Shown here one piece after another: positions 8,897-17,195 of a stretch of 64,000 bases of DNA. The stretch covers positions 620,001-684,000 of the forward strand of contig NC_013512.1 in NCBI RefSeq assembly GCF_000024885.1, in the 5' to 3' direction. Position 1 is the first letter of the stretch. The number at the start of each line of letters is the position of its first letter. The position numbers and the translations under genes were made by a program. The DNA is from Sulfurospirillum deleyianum DSM 6946 (GTDB taxonomy: Bacteria > Campylobacterota > Campylobacteria > Campylobacterales > Sulfurospirillaceae). The notes beneath the pieces were generated by a model, which saw only the letters and a list, made by a program, of their open reading frames with translations, made no database searches and was not told the origin of the DNA.

Positions 8897-10162
8897 GTGC
8901 AAGAGATACGTAAAAATATTATTAAAGAGAAGGGAATTCTCTATTTTGATTACACCGCTTCAGGACAAGCGTATAAGCCTATTGAAAAAAAGATGCAAGA
9001 GATTTTAAAAACCTATGCCAACACGCATTCTGAAGTAGCATCGAGTGCTTTAAAAACAAGCGCATATTATGCCAAAGCCAGAGAAGATTTGAAAAAAGCC
9101 TTAGATATAGATGAGCGATTTTATCTTTTTCCTTGCGGTACAGGAGCTACTGGAGCCATTAAAAAATTTCAAGAACTTATGGGTATTTACATTCCACCTC
9201 GTAGCCTAAAGCGTTTTACATGTAAACCTGAAAATTTGCCTGTGGTATTTGTGGGACCGTATGAGCACCACTCCAATGAACTGAGTTTTCGTGAGGGTTT
9301 GTGCGAGTTAATACGTATTCCATTGGATGAAGAGGATCGCATTGATTTAGGTGTTTTAGAAGCTCAGTTAGAGGTGCATAAAGGCAGAGAAATTATTGCC
9401 TCTTTTTCGGTTGCTTCTAACGTTACAGGTATTATGAGTGATTATAAAGCGATTTATACCTTGGTAAAACGTTATGGAGGCACGCTTTCTTTAGATTCTG
9501 CTGCGGCATCGCCTTATGTCAATATCGATTGTAACTACTATGATGCACTGTTTTTATCACCCCATAAACTCTTAGGGGGTGTGGGTTCATGTGGGTTGTT
9601 GGTGATGAAAAAGAGTTTGTACACTGAATCTATACCAACGTTTGCAGGTGGGGGAACCGTGGCGTATGTTTCACGTATTTCGCATGATTTTCTGAGTGAT
9701 GTTGAAATGATAGAGGATGCGGGAACGCCTGGTATTTTACAACTGATTCGAGCCTCTTTAGCTTATAATCTTCGCAATGAGATTGGCTTAGGGGTGATTC
9801 ATGCACAAGAAGAGTTATTAAAATCTTATTTTGGTTCACACATTCGCAAGATTGATGGAGTTAAACTCTATTGTAAATATTCGCAAGATAAATTGCCTAT
9901 TTTTTCACTTAATTTCGAGGGAATCAATCCCTATTTGATTTCGCAGTATCTCTCGGATCATTTTGGGATTCAAACGAGGGCTGGATGTAGCTGTGCAGGA
10001 CCTTATGGGCATGATTTGTTAGAGCTTGAAGATGGACAAAGTTTCGATGAAAAACCAGGTTGGCTTCGTATTTCGATTCATTATACCCATACAAAAAAAG
10101 AGATAGACACCCTTTTAAAAGCAATTCAAGAAGCTGTTTGTGTTTTAAAAAAGGAGTCTTGA
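8897..10162 (+). CDS. Class V aminotransferase (cysteine desulfurase-like)
   Basis: This PLP-dependent protein is of the aminotransferase class V / cysteine desulfurase family, about 421 residues. The N-terminus ILYFDYTASGQAYKPIE, the glycine-rich GTGATGAIKKF, the Asp in SLDSAAASPYVN, and the PLP-binding Lys in LSPHKLLGGVGSCGLLV are visible. A Cys-rich loop RAGCSCAGPYG holds the possible persulfide-carrying Cys. It is not next to iscU, so a role in Fe-S assembly is not shown. Close relatives occur in Campylobacter under the same general name. I prefer GTG 8897 over an upstream in-frame TTG at 8885, because of promoter spacing and homologue N-termini as I remember them. Confidence 0.85.
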   Translation: MQEIRKNIIKEKGILYFDYTASGQAYKPIEKKMQEILKTYANTHSEVASSALKTSAYYAKAREDLKKALDIDERFYLFPCGTGATGAIKKFQELMGIYIPPRSLKRFTCKPENLPVVFVGPYEHHSNELSFREGLCELIRIPLDEEDRIDLGVLEAQLEVHKGREIIASFSVASNVTGIMSDYKAIYTLVKRYGGTLSLDSAAASPYVNIDCNYYDALFLSPHKLLGGVGSCGLLVMKKSLYTESIPTFAGGGTVAYVSRISHDFLSDVEMIEDAGTPGILQLIRASLAYNLRNEIGLGVIHAQEELLKSYFGSHIRKIDGVKLYCKYSQDKLPIFSLNFEGINPYLISQYLSDHFGIQTRAGCSCAGPYGHDLLELEDGQSFDEKPGWLRISIHYTHTKKEIDTLLKAIQEAVCVLKKES

Positions 10163-10188
10163 TAGCGTTACATGTAACGCTATCAAGA
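10157..10188. terminator. 32-bp perfect palindrome between convergent genes, built on TTACATGTAA
   Basis: Positions 10157-10188 form an uninterrupted 32-bp palindrome whose centre is GTTACATGTAAC. It overlaps the last codons of the plus-strand aminotransferase and ends 6 bp before the stop of the minus-strand trkH. RNA from either strand can fold into a stem of about 13 bp, so a two-way terminator is plausible, though U-runs are short. It is the only copy of the dispersed motif that is the core of a much longer palindrome. Confidence 0.6.
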
Positions 10189-10193
10189 ACGCA

Positions 10194-11633
10194 TTAAAAC
10201 TTTTTCCAAAAACTGCGACTTAGCATAATGAAAACAGTATAACACTCCAATCTTCCTATAATCATGGCAAAAGAGAGAATAATTTTATCGTACCATGAGA
10301 AAAAGGCGTAATTTTGTGAAGGTCCTGTGAGATTGAGTCCTGGACCAATATTTCCAACCATGGAAATAGCCGTGGCAAAAGCAGTTAAAAAATCAAATCC
10401 TCTCGCATAAAGATACATCATCACTAAAAATACGGTAATAATAAAGAGAGCGAAAAATCCAAAGACGGAATTGATAATAGAGCTACGAATTTGCTTGCCA
10501 TCAATGAAAAGAGAGGTAATTACATCAGGTTGAATGGTTCGTTTAATTTCAAGAGCGATGTTTTTAAAGAAGAGAACAAAACGAATCATCTTAATACCAC
10601 CCGCCGTTGAACCTGCATTAGCACTCATAATCATGGCAAGAAGGGCTATCATCATCGTAAATTGTCCCCATTTTTCATAATCCAATGAGGCAAATCCTGT
10701 TGTGGTCGCTAGGGTAGAAACCGTAAAAAAAGAGTGCATCAAAGAGTAGTAAAAGGAGTCTTTTGAGATGGTGACATGTTGCCATGCCATGATAAATGAA
10801 AGAGCGATAATTAAACCCAAATACCAGCGGTTTTCTTCTGTATTAAAGGCATACTTATCCCCATTAAAAAAACGAATATGCGCTAAGAAGTTAATACCTG
10901 AAATAGTCATAAAAAAAGTCGTCGTCCAAATAACCCCATCACTAAATCCACCCAAAGAGCTGTTTTTCGTAGAAAATCCACCCGTCGAGATCGTCGCAAA
11001 CGCATGGTTTATGGCATCAAACCAGTTCATGCCAAAGAGCATTAAAAGAATAAAATTGACGAGGGTAAAGAGAATATAGACCGCCCAAATACGATTAGCG
11101 GTATCTTTGATTTTAGGGGTGATTTTATCAATAGAAATACCCGTGGATTCAGCTTTAAAAAGGCTTAATGAACCACTTGGATTAATCAAAGGCAAAAGTC
11201 CAACACCCAAAACGATAATTCCAATACCTCCAATCCAATGCGTAAGACTTCTGTGAAATAAAATAGATTTGGGTAAAATTTCCACATCTCTGTAAACACT
11301 GGCTCCTGTGGTTGTGAAGCCACTAATCGCTTCGAAAAAAGCACCCGCAGGGTCAATTTTGCTGTATAAAACCAGAGGAATCGCTCCTCCAATCCCGAGT
11401 AAAATCCAAATGAGATTGACAGAGATAATGCTCTCTTTAATGCCTAAATGCATTTCGCTACTTTTCAGAATGAGAAAGGTGGATAGATTGACAATAAAAA
11501 GGGCAAACATCACAAGCGTATAAATAAAAACATCTTCATCGTAGAAAAAGCCAACCAAAGGGGGTAGAAGAAGGATAAAAAAGACAACCAATCCAACTGC
11601 AGAGATAAACTTCAAAATACTTTTAACACTCAT
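10194..11633 (-). CDS. trkH: Trk/Ktr-type potassium transporter, membrane subunit
   Basis: This 479-residue polytopic membrane protein is of the TrkH/KtrB family. The four pore loops with their filter glycines are visible in order: SGFTTTGAS, ISTGGFST, LATTTGFAS and MVGNIGPGL. It forms the K+-conducting dimer that works with the cytoplasmic TrkA ring. It follows trkA on the same strand with a 14-bp gap, so the two are almost certainly one operon. The length is that of TrkH rather than the shorter KtrB. Confidence 0.93.
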   Translation of the reverse strand: MSVKSILKFISAVGLVVFFILLLPPLVGFFYDEDVFIYTLVMFALFIVNLSTFLILKSSEMHLGIKESIISVNLIWILLGIGGAIPLVLYSKIDPAGAFFEAISGFTTTGASVYRDVEILPKSILFHRSLTHWIGGIGIIVLGVGLLPLINPSGSLSLFKAESTGISIDKITPKIKDTANRIWAVYILFTLVNFILLMLFGMNWFDAINHAFATISTGGFSTKNSSLGGFSDGVIWTTTFFMTISGINFLAHIRFFNGDKYAFNTEENRWYLGLIIALSFIMAWQHVTISKDSFYYSLMHSFFTVSTLATTTGFASLDYEKWGQFTMMIALLAMIMSANAGSTAGGIKMIRFVLFFKNIALEIKRTIQPDVITSLFIDGKQIRSSIINSVFGFFALFIITVFLVMMYLYARGFDFLTAFATAISMVGNIGPGLNLTGPSQNYAFFSWYDKIILSFAMIIGRLECYTVFIMLSRSFWKKF

Positions 11634-11647
11634 GATACGCTATTAAC

Positions 11648-12988
11648 CTAAGAGTTTTGTTGGAGCCATTTTGATACAGGCTCAAAATCAGATTCTTTAA
11701 TAAACGCAACAATGACATCATCTTTTTCAAACGTTGGGATAAGACGATATTCGTAAATATCGCTATTACGCAAAATCACAAAGTGTCCCTTGTCGTCTAT
11801 CTTATCAGGTAATGGAAGTTTTTTCTCTAAAAGAGGGGAGGTTTCATCTATTTTACGCATCAAAATCGACCCTTCTCCTCCACAAAACTTCTTTTCTACA
11901 AATTGAATATTGGAATGAATACGCTCTAAAATAGAGTAATACGCATTGATTTTTTCACCCCGAACGACTTCAATGTTAAGATTGCGCATCAGCGAAGAGT
12001 AAGCAATATCGTTGTTAATTCCTATGATTTTTTTAATGCCTCTTTGCTTGGCTTCAATACATTTTGTAATGTTGTATTCATCATTTTTAGTTGCGGCGAT
12101 AAACATATCCGTGTCAAAACGGTTTTTTGTAATAATATGATCCGCATCATAGGTTGTTTTTAAAACGGTTGCTTTGTTTTTTAACTCGATATTGGCTTTA
12201 CGACACAGCTCAATATTTTTATCCATAATTTGAACTTCAATCCCTTTTTTAAGTAGGACTTTGGCAATTTCAACCCCCAGTGAGTCTGCACCAAAAATCA
12301 CACAATTTTTAATCGGTGTCATAGGCTCACTGATTTCACAGACCAATGAACGCAGTGAAAGAATGGCACTTGGGAAAGCTAAAACATAGACGAGATCATT
12401 AGGAAGAAGTGTTTCGACTGGTTTTGGAACAAAAAACTCTTTTTTACGCTCCATACCCGCAACAGCGACTTCACTGTTTAACTCCCCGATAAATGTTGAA
12501 ATCATACGTGGCTGAAAATCCTCTTTTAAACGTACGGAAACGAGTAGTGCTTTGGTGTAATCAAATGCTTTTGCGTTGTAGGCATGTGAAAAATCAACAA
12601 GGTATTTAAAAGGTTGTGCCGCTTCAAAAGAGGGGACTATGGTTTCATGGATATTCAGTTTCTTTTTAACTTGATCACTGGCAAAAAAGGAATTTTTGAG
12701 ACGAATAATTTTTCGCTTCACCGTTGCGATATTGTCAATAATTAACGAGGAGAGAAGATTGACTTCATCAGAATCTGTGACAGCAATGAAAAGGTCAACT
12801 TCAGGATTGATACCAAAGTAAGTATGGGGGTTTTCAATATTTCCACAAATTCCTAAAACATCAAGATTTTCTTGAATATTTGAAATGGCATCTTCGTTTT
12901 GATCAATAACGGTCACATTATTGTTGTGCATAAGATGTTTGGCAACGTTGTATCCAACTTTTCCAGCACCTGCGATAATCACTTGCAT
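11648..12988 (-). CDS. trkA: Trk potassium uptake regulatory protein TrkA
   Basis: This 446-residue cytoplasmic protein has two RCK units. The first begins with a Rossmann motif GAGKVGYNVAKHL and the acidic VTVIDQNEDAI. The second begins GADSLGVEIAKVL followed by VQIMDKN. Each is followed by a small TrkA_C-like region, the last with HFVILRNSDIYEYRLIPTFE. TrkA gates the TrkH channel in response to nucleotide binding (NAD(H) or ATP/ADP in studied systems). It is first in the trkA-trkH operon. A likely promoter lies in the 129-bp gap upstream. Confidence 0.93.
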   Translation of the reverse strand: MQVIIAGAGKVGYNVAKHLMHNNNVTVIDQNEDAISNIQENLDVLGICGNIENPHTYFGINPEVDLFIAVTDSDEVNLLSSLIIDNIATVKRKIIRLKNSFFASDQVKKKLNIHETIVPSFEAAQPFKYLVDFSHAYNAKAFDYTKALLVSVRLKEDFQPRMISTFIGELNSEVAVAGMERKKEFFVPKPVETLLPNDLVYVLAFPSAILSLRSLVCEISEPMTPIKNCVIFGADSLGVEIAKVLLKKGIEVQIMDKNIELCRKANIELKNKATVLKTTYDADHIITKNRFDTDMFIAATKNDEYNITKCIEAKQRGIKKIIGINNDIAYSSLMRNLNIEVVRGEKINAYYSILERIHSNIQFVEKKFCGGEGSILMRKIDETSPLLEKKLPLPDKIDDKGHFVILRNSDIYEYRLIPTFEKDDVIVAFIKESDFEPVSKWLQQNS

Positions 12989-13117
12989 CGTTTCGTACTC
13001 TTATGATGAAATTTTTTAAATGTAGAAAAAGTATTGTATCACATTCTCTTAAAAAAGAGATTCAGGGTTTATAGAAGAAGAAAATGAGGAAAAATCAAGG
13101 GCAAAGCAGCCTAAAAA

Positions 13118-13597
13118 TTATTTTTGGCTGCTTGCATCGGTGTATTGTTTCATACTTTCCATATACTCATCACGCAATGCATTGATATACGCATTGGCAC
13201 GTTTGGTATCGGTCATGGTAATGAGGGCTTCATCCCCAAATTTATCGCTGACTTTGGTAAGTTCATAAGCATATTTACTTTTTTCATTGACTTTTGAAAG
13301 GGCTTTTAAAAAGGCTTCATCGAGCTCTTTATTTTTCAATTTATCGTTTTGATAAAGATAGACGGCAACCTTATAAACTTCATCTTTATGATTACTATAA
13401 ACTTCTACAAAATCAACCGCATTGTCTAATAATTTTACATTGAAAAAATTTTGATCTTTCGTGACACAGGAAAACTCTGTGCATTTAAAACCATTCTCCT
13501 CCAAATAGATACGATCTTTACCAATGAGGGTATCTAAAAAACCAGCGAAAAGTGTTACGTGGGAAAGGACTGCTAAAACCAAAAAGGCTTTTTTCAT
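13118..13597 (-). CDS. Small secreted protein of unknown function
   Basis: I do not recognise this 159-residue protein. It has a signal peptide (MKKAFLVLAVLSHVTLFAGF, with cleavage possibly after the FAG) and a mature part rich in Lys, Asp and Glu. The pair C39 and C44 (NGFKCTEFSCVTKD) may form a disulfide. It lies just downstream of the tRNA gene on the same strand, so it could be co-transcribed with it. The ATG is preceded by a weak AAAGG ribosome-binding site. A periplasmic location is the only inference I would make. Confidence 0.7.
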   Translation of the reverse strand: MKKAFLVLAVLSHVTLFAGFLDTLIGKDRIYLEENGFKCTEFSCVTKDQNFFNVKLLDNAVDFVEVYSNHKDEVYKVAVYLYQNDKLKNKELDEAFLKALSKVNEKSKYAYELTKVSDKFGDEALITMTDTKRANAYINALRDEYMESMKQYTDASSQK

Positions 13598-13618
13598 TGT
13601 TATACCTTTAGAAGAAGG

Positions 13619-13695
13619 TGGTGGGTCCTGAGTGGCTCGAACACTCGACCACCCCGTTATGAGCGGGGTGCTCTAACCAACTGAGCTAAGGACCC
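13619..13695 (-). tRNA. tRNA with anticodon CAU (Met, possibly Ile2)
   Basis: The 77-nt cloverleaf on the minus strand has a 7-bp acceptor stem GGGTCCT/AGGACCC, D arm AGCTCAGTTGGTTAGAGCA, anticodon stem CCCCG/CGGGG with loop CTCATAA, T arm with GTTCGAGCC, and an encoded CCA tail. The anticodon CAU fits elongator methionine or the isoleucine tRNA that TilS modifies to read AUA. The D loop and U4-A69 pair look more like elongator Met, but I cannot exclude Ile2. It is not the initiator, because the first acceptor pair G1-C72 is intact. Confidence 0.93.
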
Positions 13696-13696
13696 A

Positions 13697-13726
13697 TTTT
13701 AAAGAGTGGAATTTTACTCTTTAAAA
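13697..13726 (-). terminator. 11-bp hairpin between rodA and the tRNA
   Basis: TTTTAAAGAGT at 13697-13707 pairs perfectly with ACTCTTTAAAA at 13716-13726 across an 8-base loop. On the minus strand it lies between the end of rodA and the tRNA, one base from the tRNA 5' end. It could terminate rodA, or help processing of a rodA-tRNA transcript. The loop contains TAAAAT on the minus strand, which could be a -10 box for the tRNA. Confidence 0.55.
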
Positions 13727-13775
13727 GGTTAAAAGAAGATAAAAACAAGAAGCAAAAAAGGCGCAGTATAGGGGC

Positions 13776-14882
13776 TTAAAGAGAATATTTGATAGAACGA
13801 TAGGTTGGATCAAAACGAAATGCCAATAAATTCTCCAAAATGCCAAAAAGTGCAAAAAAAGTAATAAAACTACTCCCTCCATAACTGTAAAAAGGAAGAG
13901 GAACACCTACTACGGGTGCGAGTCCAATCGTCATAGAGATATTAACTCCCATATAGAAAAAAATCATCAGTGAAATGCCACTGGTGATGACCTGTGTAAA
14001 ATAGTCCTCTTTGAGTTTATACGTGAGGGTAATGAGATGGGTGATTAAAAGGGCATAGCAGGTAATTAGTCCTAAAGCTCCCCAAAAACCAAGTCTTTCT
14101 ACGGTATAAGCAAAAATAAAATCGCTTGTCGCAATCGGCAAAAATTTGTAATGTGTTTGTGTTGCTTCATCGCGGTCTTTCCCTGTTAGTCCGCCTGAAC
14201 CAATCGCAATAATAGACTGTCTAACATGATAACTAGGCGTTTCTGAGAGAAAATCCGAAATACGTTTTTTTTGATAGTCATGCAAGTTATTGTAAAGGAG
14301 TGGACTGCTAATACCAATGAGAATCACTAAGGTAACCCATATTTTTTTATTGACGCCAATAACAAAAAGAATACCATACCCTAGAAGAAGCAAAATAAGA
14401 GCAGTACCCAAATCAGGCTCTTTTGCAATCAAAATAAAGGGTAAAAGAATGTAAAAACTGAGTTTAAAAAAAGGTTTCCATCCATATCCTGTTTCATCAG
14501 GCGGGTTTTGTTTAATGAGGTAGGCAAGCATTAAAATAAACGCAGGTTTAAAAATTTCAGAGGGTTGAATCGTAAAATGCACAAAAGGAATTTCTAGCCA
14601 CCGTTTTGCACCCAGTTTTGAAATACCAAAGATGTCAACGCTAATAAGCAGTGCAATCGTTACCCAGTAAAAGAAGGGGATAACCCACTCAATTTTTTTA
14701 AGCGGGAGGATAAAGAAAAAAGCAAAGGCGCACAATCCTACGCTGTAATAAATAATTTGTTTATTTGCTAACATTTCATTGGCTTCAGAAATGAGGTAAT
14801 ACGAGAGGGCAATAATAGGAAAAACGAGTATAGGAATTAAAAAATCAAAATGTGTTAAGATTCGCCTATCAATTTGAAACAC
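13776..14882 (-). CDS. rodA: Rod-shape peptidoglycan glycosyltransferase RodA
   Basis: This 368-residue SEDS-family membrane protein has about ten membrane segments. Characteristic stretches are GAKRWLEIPFVHFTIQPSEIFKPAF, KEPDLGTALILLLLG, and near the C-terminus GVPLPFYSYGGSSFITFFALFGILEN. SEDS proteins polymerise glycan strands from lipid II together with a class B penicillin-binding protein; RodA pairs with PBP2, whose gene is at 42.9-44.8 kb here. The length fits RodA rather than FtsW. The start codon is GTG with an AAGGGAG ribosome-binding site. Confidence 0.9.
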   Translation of the reverse strand: MFQIDRRILTHFDFLIPILVFPIIALSYYLISEANEMLANKQIIYYSVGLCAFAFFFILPLKKIEWVIPFFYWVTIALLISVDIFGISKLGAKRWLEIPFVHFTIQPSEIFKPAFILMLAYLIKQNPPDETGYGWKPFFKLSFYILLPFILIAKEPDLGTALILLLLGYGILFVIGVNKKIWVTLVILIGISSPLLYNNLHDYQKKRISDFLSETPSYHVRQSIIAIGSGGLTGKDRDEATQTHYKFLPIATSDFIFAYTVERLGFWGALGLITCYALLITHLITLTYKLKEDYFTQVITSGISLMIFFYMGVNISMTIGLAPVVGVPLPFYSYGGSSFITFFALFGILENLLAFRFDPTYRSIKYSL

Positions 14883-15019
14883 GATACTCCCTTAAAATAT
14901 TGTTCCATGTGCTCTTTTTGTGTATATGGTATCATTGAATGACAGATGTAAGAAGTGTGGTTCTTCGTGGCACGTAAAAAAGAAGAAGTATAGCAAAAAA
15001 AGAGAAGAAAGTAGGTTAG

Positions 15020-16000
15020 ATGGAGTTTACATGTAAAGAGGCAAAACGCTTAGATGTCGCTATGAGCGAAATCCTTGCTTTGCCTCGCAATCAAGTCGAA
15101 AAGCTGATTAAGAAAAGTGGTGTCTATGTCGATGATGTTTTAACCCATAAATGCAGTTTAAAGCTTCAAGAATCCAGTGTGGTACGTTACGATTTTATTG
15201 AAGCAGAAGCTTCGAAAAGTGCGTATGAAATTGATTTTGATGTACCTGTTCTATACGAAGATGAAGATATTTTGGTGATTAATAAGCCTCCTTTTTTAAC
15301 AGTTCATGGCGCACCAAGTGTGAAAGAGCCCACACTGGTGGATTGGTTGCAGCATCGAGGTATTTCTCTCTCTACGATTAGTGGGGAAGAGCGTCATGGC
15401 ATTGTGCATCGCATTGATAAGGAGACAAGTGGGGCATTGGTCATTGCCAAAAACAATGAAGCCCATGTCAAACTTGCCTCTCAGTTAGAAGATAAAAGTA
15501 TGGGACGTTACTATCTTGCTATCATTGACCTGCCTTTGAAAGAAAATGTTGTCGTCGATTTGCCTATTGGTCGCAATCCTAATCATCGTTTAAAGATGGC
15601 AGTTCAGAGGGAAGGAAGAAGTGCAAAAAGTGCTTTTTGTAAATGTTCCCTCTCTCATGATGGGAAAAAAGAGCTGATTGCTGCGAAGTTATTTACAGGG
15701 CGAACACACCAAATTAGGGTTCATTTAAGCGCACTTTCTCGGCATATTTTAGGGGATAGTTTATACGGCTTTAAGAGCCATAATGGTACAATCCCCCGCG
15801 TTATGTTACATGCTTACATTTTGTATCTCAAACATCCACGTAGTCAAGAGATGTTATATATACATGCCCCTTTGTGGGATGATTTTGATGACTATTTAAC
15901 ACACCATTTCAATAAGGAAAACATTCATGAAACGATCGTTATGGATAGGATTATTAATGGCTTTAGGCCTTATGATCAGTGGGTGCACAAAAACACTTGA
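15020..16000 (+). CDS. RluD/RluA-family pseudouridine synthase
   Basis: This 326-residue RNA pseudouridine synthase has an N-terminal S4-like RNA-binding part (ALPRNQVEKLIKKSGVYVDD) and a catalytic domain. The active-site Asp is in HRIDKETSGALVIAKN, and TGRTHQIRVHLSAL and GDSLYG are also visible. It would isomerise uridines in large-subunit rRNA; which positions cannot be told. Codons 3-6 are the perfect TTTACATGTAAA copy at 15026-15037, giving FTCK. Its 3' end overlaps the start of the next gene by 74 bp, which is unusually long and suggests translational coupling. Confidence 0.9.
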   Translation: MEFTCKEAKRLDVAMSEILALPRNQVEKLIKKSGVYVDDVLTHKCSLKLQESSVVRYDFIEAEASKSAYEIDFDVPVLYEDEDILVINKPPFLTVHGAPSVKEPTLVDWLQHRGISLSTISGEERHGIVHRIDKETSGALVIAKNNEAHVKLASQLEDKSMGRYYLAIIDLPLKENVVVDLPIGRNPNHRLKMAVQREGRSAKSAFCKCSLSHDGKKELIAAKLFTGRTHQIRVHLSALSRHILGDSLYGFKSHNGTIPRVMLHAYILYLKHPRSQEMLYIHAPLWDDFDDYLTHHFNKENIHETIVMDRIINGFRPYDQWVHKNT

Positions 16001-17186
16001 CACACCCAAAGAGCCTGTGGTAGATGCGTCACTTCCTGTGGTTGAAAACCTTAAGACATTAGCCAGTGGCACAGATATTGGATTTGAGTGGACACCGATT
16101 TATTCAAATCAAATTGAAGGATACTACCTCTATCGCATAGAAGGGGGACGTATGAAAAAAGTGGCAACGATTAAAGACAAGTATGTTTCACATTATGTTG
16201 ATACCAAACTTAATCCCAATACCACTTATAGTTATCAAATGAGCGCTTACTCTTCAAGCAAACACGAATCTGCGCCGAGTATGAGGGTAAGTGCGACAAC
16301 ATCAACTCCTGCGGTAAAAGCACCTACACTTGGTGGGATAGAGCCTGTTTCATTTATTACGGCCATTACAGGCTTACCTGCTCGTGCTAAAATTATTTGG
16401 AGACCGCATTCACATCCTAATGTGGAATCTTACATTATCGAACGCAATGAGTATAAATCAACGTCATGGGATGAAGTGGGAACGGTAGAAGGACGTTTAA
16501 GTGCTGAATTTATTGATAAAGAATTGCAAAACGACTATGTGTATCGTTACCGTGTGATTGTGAAAACATCTGATGGAAAGCGCTCTGCGCCAAGCCAAGT
16601 TGTTGAAGCGCACACCAAACCAGCCCCTAAAAGTCTTGTCGGTGTGAAAGCAACGTCTGATTTGCCGAAAAAAATTCTTTTATCATGGGAAGCTGCAACG
16701 GATGCTGATTTTTCATACTATAAAATTTACCGTTCACCAACATCGGGGCTTTTTTACAGTTTTTATGGCAAGACACACAGCACGCAATTTGAAGATTTGA
16801 TTAATGACAATGGCAAGATGTACTACTACAAAATTGTTGCAGTCGATCGTGATGGCTTAGAATCTCCTCAACCTGCAAATCCTGTTGTGGGCATGACACG
16901 ACCTGTCTTAAATGCTCCACTGGTACACTCCGCTAAACACGATGGTCGTTCCATTTTCCTAACATGGAATGGAGATGAAAATGCGATTAAATATAGCATT
17001 ACCAAAGAGTTTAAAAGTGCTGGAGAGACAAAGCAACAAAACTTTACAGGTATTTTCGAAACGAATTTTCAAGATAGCGATACTCAAGTGGGCGTAAGCT
17101 ATAAATACAATATTATCGCTATTGACAAATTTGGAATGGCTTCTAAGCCTTCTGATAGTGTCATGATAACGATACCAAAGGAATAA
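15927..17186 (+). CDS. Fibronectin type III repeat lipoprotein
   Basis: This 419-residue lipoprotein has the signal peptide MKRSLWIGLLMALGLMISGC with lipidation at C20. The mature part contains about four fibronectin type III-like repeats of roughly 95 residues, each with a W near the start and Y-Y-R/Y-K patterns (GYYLYRIEGG, YIIERNEY, YYKIYRSP, YSITKEFK). Start ATG 15927 has an AAGGA ribosome-binding site inside the preceding gene. It is followed after 9 bp by trmB and leads the run into ftsEX, so it may be an envelope structural protein. No specific function is known to me. Confidence 0.82.
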   Translation: MKRSLWIGLLMALGLMISGCTKTLDTPKEPVVDASLPVVENLKTLASGTDIGFEWTPIYSNQIEGYYLYRIEGGRMKKVATIKDKYVSHYVDTKLNPNTTYSYQMSAYSSSKHESAPSMRVSATTSTPAVKAPTLGGIEPVSFITAITGLPARAKIIWRPHSHPNVESYIIERNEYKSTSWDEVGTVEGRLSAEFIDKELQNDYVYRYRVIVKTSDGKRSAPSQVVEAHTKPAPKSLVGVKATSDLPKKILLSWEAATDADFSYYKIYRSPTSGLFYSFYGKTHSTQFEDLINDNGKMYYYKIVAVDRDGLESPQPANPVVGMTRPVLNAPLVHSAKHDGRSIFLTWNGDENAIKYSITKEFKSAGETKQQNFTGIFETNFQDSDTQVGVSYKYNIIAIDKFGMASKPSDSVMITIPKE

Positions 17187-17195
17187 CAGCTATTT

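Noticed and set aside
10769-10780. GTGACATGTTGC in trkH as a motif copy
   Set aside because: Only the hexamer matches; both arms differ.
13619-13695. Initiator tRNA-Met
   Set aside because: The CAU anticodon fits, but G1-C72 is paired, whereas bacterial initiator tRNA has a mismatch there.
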